DNA of 64,000 nucleotides from Pycnopodia helianthoides. Its lineage: Eukaryota; Echinodermata; Asteroidea; Forcipulatida; Asteriidae. Where the stretch lies: positions 10,706,767 through 10,770,766 of the forward strand of contig CM063260.1 in assembly GCA_032158295.1 (NCBI GenBank), read 5' to 3'. The translations under genes and the position numbers were made by a program. The notes under the pieces were generated by a model, which saw only the letters and a list, made by a program, of their open reading frames with translations, searched no databases and was not told where the DNA came from. This document shows, one piece after another, positions 54,537 to 64,000 of the stretch. Numbering within the stretch: position 1 is the first letter of the stretch; each line of letters opens with the position of its first letter.

Positions 54537-55846
54537 AAAGTTCACATAAAAGATGTTCTAAGGATGTGTGTTAGTCAGTACAGTGCAAGATAGGAAACCT
54601 ATAACCACTGGTTCAAACGCTTCATCGCACAATATAGATTGGCTCTGGGGAACACTTTCGAAAACAAGGATTGCGGAAGCCACTGTATCTCATCAGACGT
54701 AAGTGACACACCGTAATCAGTCTATACTGGCGAACATTACTTCGCGCTACTTCTTCGATAGCCAGTGTTATTTCCCAAATGAGGGTGTTGATCGCTGTGG
54801 ACACAAACTAAAATTTGCATACAAAGCTGTAAGACAACTAACGCTCTTGTAGTGTCAAACTCGACGTTTCAATCAGTACGGTTGAACGGTCTTCAAGAAA
54901 TAGTTTCAGCTGTTTACAAATTGAGTTTTTTTGTAACTTTACGATTTCACTAGACGTCATCATAATTTTTTTTTTAACTGGGCGGCGTATAAACCAGCTT
55001 AATGTTTAATCACACTCAAATCAACGAGGCTGAACGGCAAAATAATCGTCTGGCCCGTTTTGGGTAAAATCAGAACTCACCTTTTCATCGTATAGGCCAC
55101 AGGGCACACGACAAAGGGCTACATAAAAGTACTCTAGCGTTGCCATCACGGACATCCGCAGATTCCTTTTTCTATCCTCAAAATAAAAGCTTCAAATCTT
55201 ACCTCGTTAGCCGATCGCACCATAACATAAATATTGTGAAAAGTCACTCCAAATACACTCAGAAATATATATTGTCTTTATAACAGAGTACCTGCAATTT
55301 GAATTGCAGACTGTAAGCTTCTCCCTTGAATTTTACTTCAGAAAGCTTTTTCATAAATTGGACACCGAATAAACACATGTGACGTCACAGATATAAAATC
55401 TCTTCACCATTGGTATTCCACTTGATGCAAACAGAACGCCCGACTGCCCAATGCAAGCAAAGCAAGGAGAACTCGATAACTTCGAGCGTGGGTACACACG
55501 CCTATTAAGAATGATCAACCGTATTTTCTCCATACCTCATTACCCCGTGTCCCATACATCAAACTTATGGGAAGAGAGGAGAGGGTTTTTTTTGGGGGGG
55601 GGGGGGCGGGAACGCGTGGCATCAATTTCCGTTTTGTATCCGGAAATAATTGTTTGTCATATATCTAGATGAAGTATCAGTACCATAAATCTGTCTTATC
55701 GGGGTGCAGGCCTTGCCGTCTGGGAGGGAAAAGGGAACAGCGTAAAGGTGTGATGTTCCAGTTAATTTACCTCGGTTTGTCACCGAAGGACGGTTCGTCG
55801 TGATACATTTTTTATGGCAAGTAAAAAAAAAATGTTCAGGGGCCGT
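54537..55846. other. Unassigned stretch with a G12 run
   Basis: No gene recognised. A G-rich run lies at about 55595-55608. Confidence 0.35.
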
Positions 55847-56171
55847 ATAGATGGATTGCAATACGCGTCATTGACCATCATCTTTGATGAATGCACGCGT
55901 GAAGAGCTATCATTGGTTGAGAGTCGTGCGCAGAGCGGACACGCGTGCACTTTTCCATCGTTTTAGGTCCTTTTCGAATCCACGGCTTCGGCTCCGGATT
56001 CGGCTTCAGGCCCAGTTTTCTTGTCTGAAACCCTGACCGCAAAGCATGCGTAAGTTAAAATAATTGAGGGAGCCAAGCTAGCCTGAGCCGATTTTGGAGC
56101 CGAAGCCGTGAATTCGAAAAGGGCCTTACATCAAAGATGGCGGTCAATGACGCGTATTGCAATCCATCTAT
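55847..56171. mobile_element. Double-nested palindromic element (325 bp)
   Basis: Outer arms 55847-55889 and 56129-56171 match at 41 of 43 positions (TGCAATACGCGTCATTGACC). Inner arms 55969-55995 and 56096-56122 match at 26 of 27 (CACGGCTTCGGCTCC). The inner arm sequence recurs alone at 24.0, 30.3, 31.4 and 47.9 kb. Between outer and inner arms the sides do not match. No coding capacity. Confidence 0.88.
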
Positions 56172-56458
56172 CGGTCTGAAGTTCCGTCATGTCACGTGCT
56201 TTAATTAAAATACCTGATGAAGATGGACGCTGTGGTTTTAATGTCACCGTGTTGTGATTGTTTAGACAGCGAAGTCCAGGTCGCGTTGACTCAACTTTCC
56301 AGCCCCGGCCTTCCCCGTGATCAATTTCATAATCATTATCCTTGACTTTTAATAAAATAATTTTCTACTGGAGTTCGACGGTCCAGTTCAGCAGAAAAAC
56401 AAATTCAGTTTCTTAGTATTTAAAACCACGGTACGTTTCCTTAAATCGTTAGGTCTAC
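56172..56458. other. Unassigned stretch
   Basis: No feature recognised. Confidence 0.3.
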
Positions 56459-56665
56459 GGGGTTTCTTTTGCGATTCCATTCCGTTTTCGTGCACAGGTT
56501 CATTTCAGTTCATGCTGTTATTATTTTCAGACACCATTCAAGGCTGAATTTTTTTTTTCACAATTCTGCTTTTGACTTTCTACTACCTTTGTAACAATGA
56601 AGTGACCGACCAGCCTCCTGCTGTTGGCTTTTGCATTCATTTTCAGACGACGAAATTGAATGAGT
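56459..56665 (+). repeat. Dispersed diverged repeat (family R), copy 1
   Basis: Shares CCGTTTTCGTGCACAGG, CTTTGTAACAATGAAGTGAC, CTGCTGTTGGCTTTTGC and GACGAAATTGAATGAG with copies at 60.25 and 63.77 kb. Function unknown. Confidence 0.6.
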
Positions 56666-56671
56666 TTCGGT

Positions 56672-57065
56672 TTAAAGGAACACTACAGAATTGGTAAGAA
56701 ACAAACTTGTAAAATGTACTTTTTGATCACAGATTGACATTAAACTTACACGGTCTAATGTGTAGAAAACATCCCTTGAAATATTTCTGTCCGAAATGCC
56801 ATATTTGATGAGAAATTAATAAACAAATTTTCCGATTGGAGTTTATCGCTCAGTGAGCGTTTTATTCATTTTTTGAATCTATATGATTTCATGCAAATGT
56901 GTAATCGGTTTTTCACTATTTTCTTGCGACCCAGATGGCCGATCGATCTCAAACTTTCTACAGGTTTGTCAGTTTATGTACATGTATATGGTGGATGACA
57001 TAAAGTGCTTACACTGCCAGCAACTGTTTTGTTAGCAAAAAAACAATTCTGTAATGTTCCTTTAA
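56672..57065 (-). mobile_element. MITE family A, full copy (reverse orientation)
   Basis: TTAA lies at 56672-56675 and 57062-57065, with AGGAACACTACAGAATTGG and ACAATTCTGTAATGTTCCT termini. Interior as in the 37042 and 48291 copies, with small deletions in the ATGATGATAG block. Lies 6 bp after family-R copy 1. Confidence 0.92.
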
Positions 57066-58559
57066 ACTTCTTTTCTTGGAAATGTTTCTAATTCACTACA
57101 TAGTACTGTTCAAATCGGGGGGAATAATCAATGTAGGGTTTCAGATTAACAATCGTTAATATTTGATTGTAATATAGGTCTACTGATTACGATTGGTGAC
57201 GTGGTTGAACTAGAGTTGTATTTCAGTGACTTGTGATTTATGGTGTGCCGTTGAATTTTGCATTCGTATGAACCATGATCCTTTGCGGCAGCAGTTTCTG
57301 TCACAAACAATATTTCAGATTTAGACGCACTGTAGGCATACAACAGTACCATATGCCAATTCAATCCACTCTGAACGACTGGCAGCAGACGACAACACGC
57401 GGTGCCAAAACAGTTTCCCGCCGAAACGGGGTGACGTCACGGCACGGGGAAAACATCTGTCCGCGCGCTGTGCCGAAATGTGCGTTCGAGTCGGGGTACA
57501 GACGTTCGGGCGGTGAATTAGGCCATGTAATCTGGTTAGCAGAAGTTAAAACAACTGCGATATGGAATGATGCCCCGAAAATTCGGTCTGTCTTCACCAT
57601 ACGATGTGGTGCCGATATTTCATTAAGAAACCATTTGATTTAATTTGCGCGAGGGCACCCGCTCTCTGTGTAAACATATGGAGCAAACATATGTGAACCA
57701 GGCCTCTTTGTTTATTTTTAGATTGCAATATGGGAGATGATGTCGGAATTAAACGGTGGGTGGCTTTAAATCAACAGATCACATCAGACCCCCTAATACC
57801 GAAAGTCACTTGCATTTACAATTTGAAACGCTGGGACTGGGTAGCCAATCGAAAGTCTCGTTCTGCACGGTACGCTTCACCAAGTTAGAGATCGTATAGC
57901 TATACGCCACGACTGGTTGGTGAAGGTTCGGTCGAGTGCGGCGCCAATCTGCTGCGTTTTGCAGTCTGTACTCATAAAAAACATTGAACTATTACGAGGT
58001 CATATTCTATAAGTGCTTTTGATATTTCTCTCTGACAGAACTAACCCATTTAAATGACACGTGTGCAGAGATTTGATCGCACAAAGTGAAGAGAGGATCG
58101 TTGAGATTGTACTTTCTTTAATCGACTGAACGTAACAAACTTCACCGGCGTGTGACAAAACGTGGGAATTGTGGCGGAATTGAATGCCTTTGCAGAAGTA
58201 GGGGGAAAAAAAGAAATATCAAAACTAAACAAATAAAAATGCCTGTGTTGTCCACAGCAACACTTTTACTGCTAAGCAACCCCGTTGTAATAAAGACCGT
58301 TCTCAAAATCAGGCTGTGCGTATTGACCAAATAATTTGTCTTCGGTTACCGCGCGAAATCATAAATTAACTCGATCTTGGCGCGCTCAAATACGTCACAG
58401 GTGTACTCAACAATATATGTCCTATCGTACAGAATCAGAGAAGAGCTTGGCACGAAAGTGGGATCTGCCAATTTGAAGACATTTCTGTCCTTTTGTTTGC
58501 TGTTGCTTCTTTTCATCTCTGATGTGCCACCTCATTTCTTTGCACTGAGACAAGTTGCT
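57066..58559. other. Unassigned 1.5-kb stretch
   Basis: Frames at 57275-57643 (plus) and 57361-57600 (minus) overlap in a GC-richer patch with no domain. No repeat family recognised. Confidence 0.3.
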
Positions 58560-58990
58560 CAACAAGATTTATCTATGATCAGACCGTTTATTTATAACCG
58601 TCACCGTTTCTGCAGTGTCCGCTTCTTCTTCTATTGCCGAGTGGTGTCCTCGGCCAGTGATGTCACGAGAGCAGTGTCCCCACAGTTCTGTCTGTCCTTT
58701 GATGTCATTAAGCCGGTGTCTCCGGGAAGTATGTCCACATAGGTAAGTTGACATCGACCTATGTGGGCTCCACCTTGCCTTGGGCTCCCAAAGCACAAGC
58801 TTGCTGAGTGGAAGTTCAGGGTGCCGATAGCAGTGCCCTTCAAACCTGACTAGTCTTGCGCAGAGGTTTGCACTATAAAGCTTAGGGAACCCTCTAGAAA
58901 TTATTTTTGTTGGTGCTGTTTTCTCAATAAGCCAAAAAATGTAGTCATTTGAAACTTTCACTATTATGACTTTTGTTGGTATCTTTCTTG
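58560..58990 (-). pseudogene. Non-LTR retrotransposon C-terminal relic, frameshifted
   Basis: On the minus strand one frame gives ARLVRFEGHCYRHPELPLSK then LVLWEP. A second frame continues it with QGGAHIGRCQLTYVDILPGD then TGLM. The RxxGHCxRHPELPxSKLVLWEP and TYVDxLxxDTGL pattern is familiar from C-terminal zinc-knuckle-like ends of animal LINE polyproteins (CCHC-type residues not complete here). The switch of frame at about 58780 shows it is broken. No upstream reverse-transcriptase domain is present. Confidence 0.65.
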
Positions 58991-59818
58991 ATAAATCTGC
59001 CAATTTAATCAGCATTATACAATGGAACAAACCAATAATATGACCCTCCTTTAAATACCCGAATGTGTGTTTGTGTAAAGATTGACAGGGAATGCGTTGG
59101 AAGTGGTGACCCCAGTATTCGAAACCAGGTGAAACAATTCAAACAAACACACCACACATAACACATCATTTTCGATCCATCAACGACGAAAACGGAATTA
59201 GAGTTTCTCTTGCCGGCCCTCGACTGGCGGAACATTTGCCTTTCTCATCTCATCACGGTCGTCGTAATCTATCCCATACAAGCCAGGGGAAACAAAAGGA
59301 GAGGAGTGAGGGTCTACCCCCCCCCCCCTCCTCCTCCTCCTTTAGGTGATGTCGAAGTCAAAACACCCTCATCTTCGAGAACCGTGACGTTGCCACGGCA
59401 ACGCAACTTCTGCTTTGCTGTGTAATTCCGGTCAATGTGAACCAAAGAGCAGACTCCGTTTCGGACGGATTCTAAAAAATGTCAAACAACTCGTCAGTTT
59501 TGATGACCGCGGGAAACAGCGAAGCCAACACATATCATCCCCTTGATAAATTGACACAAAGTTTGCAGCATGGCAAATAATATACAATGAGTCACCCCGT
59601 TCTGGTTTTTCTGATTTTTTTGTGGATGACCGACGACAGCTTCATGTTTGGAATCATGTTTCTGACGGAACTATTTTTATCTGGTTTCATAAATCCATGT
59701 GGTGTGTTTTTTTGTACAAGAGTTGCGTAGGGCCTAGTCTATTCAAAGTACCTATTAATGTAATGCACTTCGTTTGGGACAATGTATTTATTTAGTATAG
59801 GTTTTCCCATTCAATTGG
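58991..59818. other. Unassigned stretch with a C-run
   Basis: A pyrimidine run (C12-type then TCC repeats) lies at about 59317-59341. No gene recognised. Confidence 0.35.
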
Positions 59819-60194
59819 ACACGAACACTGGACACGTTTGGTAAATGTCGGAGACCAGTATTCTCACCTGGTGTATCCCAACATATGCATAAAATAACAA
59901 ACCTTTGGAAATTGGTCTCAATTGGTCATCGAATTTGCAAAAGAATAATGAATGAAAAAACGCCCTTGTTGCCATTTCTTTGTGTGCTTTCAGATGCATA
60001 ATAAAAGGCTTCAGCTGAAGTCTTTTATTATTTGAGTGAGAAATTACCTCTTTCTCAAAAACTACGTTACTTCAGAGGGAAGCCGTTTCTCACAATGTTT
60101 TATACTATCAACAGCTCTCCATTGCTCGTTACCAAGTAAGTTATTATGTTAACAATTATATTGAGTAATAACTGAAAGTGTCCAGTGCCTTTAA
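59819..60194 (+). mobile_element. MITE family B, copy with a different central palindrome
   Basis: The left end is slightly eroded (GAACACTGGACACGTTTGG). The right end is GTGTCCAGTGCCTTTAA with TTAA at 60191-60194. Family-B interior throughout. The centre (about 60000-60033) is a near-perfect 34-bp palindrome around CTTCAGCTGAAG, unrelated in sequence to that of the 45104 copy. Confidence 0.9.
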
Positions 60195-60254
60195 GCCAGA
60201 TAATAATAATTTTATTCCATGTTTCCCTAAAATTCCATAAACCTATGGTTTCTT

Positions 60255-60600
60255 TTCAGCTACCATAGCGTTCGTTTTTGTGTACACGCGATCTTGTTCT
60301 TCGCGTTCAGATTCGTTTTAGTAATTCTATATCATGTGTAGGCATTCAATACTATACTTCTTCACCATTCTTCGGGTGAATTTGTATTACCTTTTCTTCA
60401 AATTGATGAAATTGAATGATTGACCCGCCTCTTTCTGTTCGCTTTTTACGAAATTGAATGATCTTTGCAAATTAAGTAATGAATTTGAATGATCTTTGTT
60501 TAATCGGTGAAAGCTTAGCTTCTTACTCCCTTTGACTGTTGAATGTTTATATATGCGACGGAGCATTCATTTTCAAACGAAATTAACGAGTTGTTGTTGT
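60255..60600 (+). repeat. Family R, copy 2
   Basis: Shares TTCGTTTTTGTGTACACGCG, TTCACCATTCTTCGG (60362-60375), and repeated ACGAAATTGAATGA words with the copies at 56.46 and 63.77 kb. The end block (CATTCATTTTCAAACGAAATT) is duplicated near 60568-60590. Confidence 0.6.
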
Positions 60601-61054
60601 TTTTTTTAATCGGCCGGGAAAACCTATAGTGTTTAATCTTCTTTGTTATTTAGAACACAGAACTAATGAGATGTTACATGTATTAGTTGAGGGTTGTTAC
60701 TTGCAACTTCTGTCTCCATACCAATGGTGCTATTGTGCTGCTGTTGATGCAACGTGCATGCTGGATGCTCTTAAGCACATGTTTGATAGCTGGTTTTTTT
60801 TTTCACTTGTAGCAATTTTTACAGACATTTTAGAGGCAACCATTGCAAACTGGATTTTTTTTAAACTGTACGTTGTTAATCTATCCACAGTAAAATTGTG
60901 TGCTAATTGAGATGTTAATGTTATACTCATTGCCTTCTTCTGATGCTATAATATCTGCTATATATTATTATTTTGCTCTACACCGCTATGCGTTAAACAC
61001 TGTAACTCAGTACTTTCCCGAGTCCTGTGTAAATAATCCACAGGTATAATGGCT
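60601..61054. other. Unassigned stretch
   Basis: AT-rich, no feature recognised. Confidence 0.3.
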
Positions 61055-61395
61055 ACGTGGATGGGATTCGAATCCACGACCTTTGCCACAGAGCTCTCCT
61101 TGTATAGCTGTATAGGCAAGCTCGAATCCTTCTCTGGTAAAGAAAAGTAAAGTCTGTCCGCCGAGCCAATAATGGCTCATCAGGACGGTGTTTATATCCA
61201 ATTTCATTGACATTAGGCCTAAACGACTGAGAATATTTATACTCCCTCTGGACACGGGATGCCAGTCCATTGCAGGTTACTCTCCAGCTCTCGCTGGTAG
61301 CCATTTGTACTCATGGGTGGAGAGAAGCAATTAGGATAAAGTGCCTTGCTCGAGGACACAATAATGTCGCGACTAACCAGGCCAGGCCAGGATGT
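61055..61395 (-). mobile_element. SINE-like composite (family 3)
   Basis: TGGGATTCGAATCCACGACC (61071-61090) is a palindrome-like B-box on either strand and GCCACAGAGC a possible A-box complement. The rest (ACGGGATGCCAGTCCATTGC, GGAGAGAAGCAATTAGGAT, GTGCCTTGCTCGAGGACAC) is a common retroposon vocabulary in marine invertebrates (memory-based). Boundaries are approximate. Confidence 0.55.
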
Positions 61396-61419
61396 TGCAG
61401 CAGCTGGCTGCTAACCATG

Positions 61420-61545
61420 TGCTGTTGCTGCTGTGTTGATCTGCTGCCGTTGCTGCTACTGCAGACTGTTGATACTGCTTCTAGTATGTCTGACTGTTGC
61501 TGTTGTTGCTGCAACTTTTATATCGATGCTGTTGTTGACCTGCTG
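61420..61545 (+). repeat. Interrupted (CTG)n / (GTT)n tract
   Basis: GTTGCTGCTG-type triplets, many interrupted. The 194-codon plus frame across this tract owes its Cys/Leu runs to it and is not called. Confidence 0.8.
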
Positions 61546-62630
61546 CTGATGACTTTAGTATCGCCTAATGCAGCAGAGATTGTACCGCTGCCCTATGGCA
61601 GTTTCTCCTTTGACCTTACGACAATGGCCGCCTTTCGGCTCACTTTTACCTACTTTCCAACGACAAGACTTCGAAGTGACAAATACAGCGCATCATGCAT
61701 CAGTCGTATACTTCACCCAGAATGGGCGCTTGACATTAATGTAAAGACCGGGGACACTAAATCGGTGTTTACCAGCTCAATGATGAGAAATTTTCCCGCC
61801 CATTGGTTCCCGATCGCTCACCCTGTGTGGACTTACTTTTATATTGTAACATGATATACGAATTGACACGGTAAACACATGACGCTTCTCTATTTCCCTG
61901 GCCACACTTCTTCGCGAGCAAATTTTCAACAGTTCTTCCCGCCAAATTTGACACTCGCCCTAGCAACCGTTTCGTTTCAAAACGGCTGACGCGCCACGCG
62001 GGTTCGGATCGTATCTGCAGGCGATGATGGTCTGGGTCGTATCATGCATCCAGATGATTTTCTTAAGGGCGCCTCTTTGTGTACATCAACAATTAAAACC
62101 GAGTAGAGATGTGACATGTGAAGCCCTTTTGAAATCGGGAGTACATGTATTTTGGGTGTGTTTCTATGACAGGCCGTCATCGTTTTTTGGCCGAGTCACC
62201 CAGTATAGGATCGTCCGGGCAGCCGAACTTGAGATAATTGTCTTGCATTATTAATGAATGCCAAGTAAAATGGACGAAAATTAAACCGGCGACGCGGTCA
62301 AAAAGCTTCGAGTCATCTCAAGTTCGTTCTCGCCACACACACAAAAAAAACTACTTCAATTATGTAGTCAATGCTCTCATTTTCTTGATGGCAGCCGTGT
62401 GTGAACACGTCTCTGTCTTTTTTTTTTAAAGAATGTAATAGGCTTTGAGAAGAACCACGAATGAGTGAAATAATGTTGCAGCGTCGGTCTGTGATGTACA
62501 GTGGTTTTTAAGTGGCAACGACGCATGATTTGAAAACGAATTGAACGCAATGATGTTATTTTTTCCTGAAAGAAGTAGTGCGCCTTATCATTGTAACTGA
62601 CATCGTAGCTCCTTTTGAATCTATTAAACC
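61546..62630. other. Unassigned stretch
   Basis: No gene or repeat family recognised. Confidence 0.3.
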
Positions 62631-62845
62631 ACACCACACACACACCACACACACACACAACACACACACACACACACAAGTGTGTAATGACCTCCAATCG
62701 TGGACCCTCCTTTGTTCAACTCTTTGTCCTGACAAACGTGGACCCCATTGTTTTCCTTTGTGATAGCAAACGTGGACCTATTGTCCCTTTTGTTGTAAGT
62801 CCTCGGTTTGAATGTCACTACAAACTCACACACACACACACATAA
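62631..62845. repeat. Two (CA)n tracts bracketing a ~43-bp repeat
   Basis: (CA)n at about 62633-62679 and 62826-62842. Between them CGTGGACC occurs three times (62700, 62740, 62771) with TTGTTTTCCTTTGTG-type spacers, an imperfect ~30-40-bp tandem. Confidence 0.85.
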
Positions 62846-63769
62846 CACCATTGTCCTATACGCACGTATTTCAAAACTCCAAACCATTGACAATATTGAA
62901 ATGTTGATCGTTCCAAAAGAACAAATAATATTTCTGACAGATGGTGTAAAGAAATTGGAAGCAACATTTCCATCGTCCAACAAGGAAATCATTTACATTT
63001 CGCAAACGAGGTTTGCTGAAAAAAATAGCCGGGTTATGTACTCTTATTACGAGTTTGCCTGTGGTGGAAAATCTCCTGCGTACACAGGGAACACGACATA
63101 TGGCGACCGATCATCAGGAATGATATAGCATTACGTCCACGAACTGAGATTAGGAATGTTGTTTTAGCGATAAAATGAACGGGGACATTTCCAGCAGTCA
63201 GTTATTTTCTTCCCTCGTCGATCAAATTTGTGACATTTGTACGACGAGCACGCCGAGCCGTGTGCCCCCTGTCCATATGAGACAAATTACCGCTAAATTA
63301 CCGGTCTACTTGGAATAATAAGCTACCCCGAAGACCAGGTTTTACGATATTGATATTTTCCTCAGCGGTTAAGAAAATCTTCAAGGAGAGGGTTTTTATT
63401 TCCCCTGATCTTCCCAAGGCCGGATTAAAGAAACATACTAACGGCACGGTTTGAAAAATAATACGGTCATTCTCGAAAACTGGGACATTGTAGTTATTAT
63501 TTTGCTTGTAAACGAACCACAAATGGCTGCGTGGGCTGGTGCAATTATAGAATTGGACTTCTAAAGCGCATGTAAATTATTGTTGGGTAGCTACGTTGGT
63601 TGTTGTTGTTGTTGTCGTGCGGTTTTTTTTAACTGACGAATTCATCTGGATCTTATACTTATAGGCTTTCCCGCTCAATTTCAGCAACAAATTCATTTAG
63701 TTTCACATTCACGCAATGTTTCTCTAACTCCTTCATGTTAAACTAGTTGGGTTTATTTTTAGATATTCA
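62846..63769. other. Unassigned stretch
   Basis: A plus frame ending at 63128 is open for about 95 codons after the CA tract, but has no ATG-led support or clear acceptor. No repeat recognised. Confidence 0.3.
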
Positions 63770-64000
63770 TTATTACTGCATTAAATATCGTTTTCGTACA
63801 CACGCATGTTTTCGTTCTTCTTTATTCGGGCTCGTTTCGGTCATTCTTTTTTATTTGTAGACATTCAAGACTACATTATTCACCATTCTTCGGTGGAATT
63901 TCTACAACGCATTTGTAACGATTGTTGAATGGCTGACTGAGTCTCTTGCTGTTGGCTTTGGCGAAATTGAACGATCTCTGACATCTCATGAATAGACCGA
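63770..64000 (+). repeat. Family R, copy 3 (runs to the window edge)
   Basis: Shares ATCGTTTTCGTACACACGC, TTCACCATTCTTCGG (63880-63893), GCTGTTGGCTTTGGCGAAAT and GAACGATCTCTGAC with copies 1 and 2. It may continue beyond the window. Confidence 0.6.

Noticed and set aside
61270..61854. 194-codon plus frame with cysteine and leucine runs
   Set aside because: Begins in a SINE and passes through a CTG/GTT tract; composition follows the repeats.
1..64000. CRISPR arrays, prophage, operons or insertion sequences
   Set aside because: The tandem arrays lack unique spacers, no cas-like or phage-like frames exist, and gene structure is eukaryotic throughout.

Overview
The window reads as intergenic or intronic DNA from a large, repeat-rich, AT-leaning animal genome. 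There are no operons, no bacterial-type gene packing and no long open frames. What can be recognised is eukaryotic: a TATA promoter, splice donors and acceptors, AATAAA signals, tRNA-derived SINEs, relics of non-LTR retrotransposons and many short inverted-repeat elements (MITEs). The MITE and SINE sequences resemble repeats I remember from echinoderm, especially sea-star, genomes. That placement is memory-based inference and was not checked.

Genes are few and small. The best is on the minus strand at about 12.74-13.71 kb: a TATA box, a 5' leader without ATGs, a first coding exon encoding a signal peptide, a consensus GTAAGT donor, and a plausible short second exon followed by AATAAA. A second candidate is a plus-strand terminal exon at 32.35-32.57 kb with six cysteines in EGF-like spacing, ending in a stop and an AATAAA. 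Weaker isolated exon-like segments lie at 30.73-30.83 kb (minus) and 45.91-46.19 kb (minus).

Most of the window is mobile DNA. Three MITE families (called A, B and C here) have different termini but all sit at TTAA-like junctions and share an internal core. A: 678, 10148, 11401, 22140, 37042, 48291, 56672. B: 1176, 7044, 11793, 45104, 59819, plus fragments. C: 5150, 6608, 25874, 39994, plus fragments. Other foldback elements lie at 17733, 39509, 49539, 54018 and 55847. tRNA-derived SINEs lie at 1886, 10870, 25619, 31590, 33640, 38760, 50815 and 61055. LINE 3' relics lie at 51216, 52706 and 58560.

Tandem structures are the other main component: a 21-bp array with an inverted partner (21.8-22.6 kb), a 55-bp minisatellite (42.8-43.6 kb), a ~53-bp array carrying TGACGTCA motifs (37.7-38.0 kb), a ~140-bp array (26.86-27.41 kb), long CTT tracts, and many pure G or C runs.

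The most unusual single observation is at 33.30-33.47 kb. A retroelement-like 3' end on the minus strand carries an exact match to the canonical histone-mRNA 3' stem-loop, with a purine-rich element at histone-like spacing downstream and a hammerhead-like motif just upstream.
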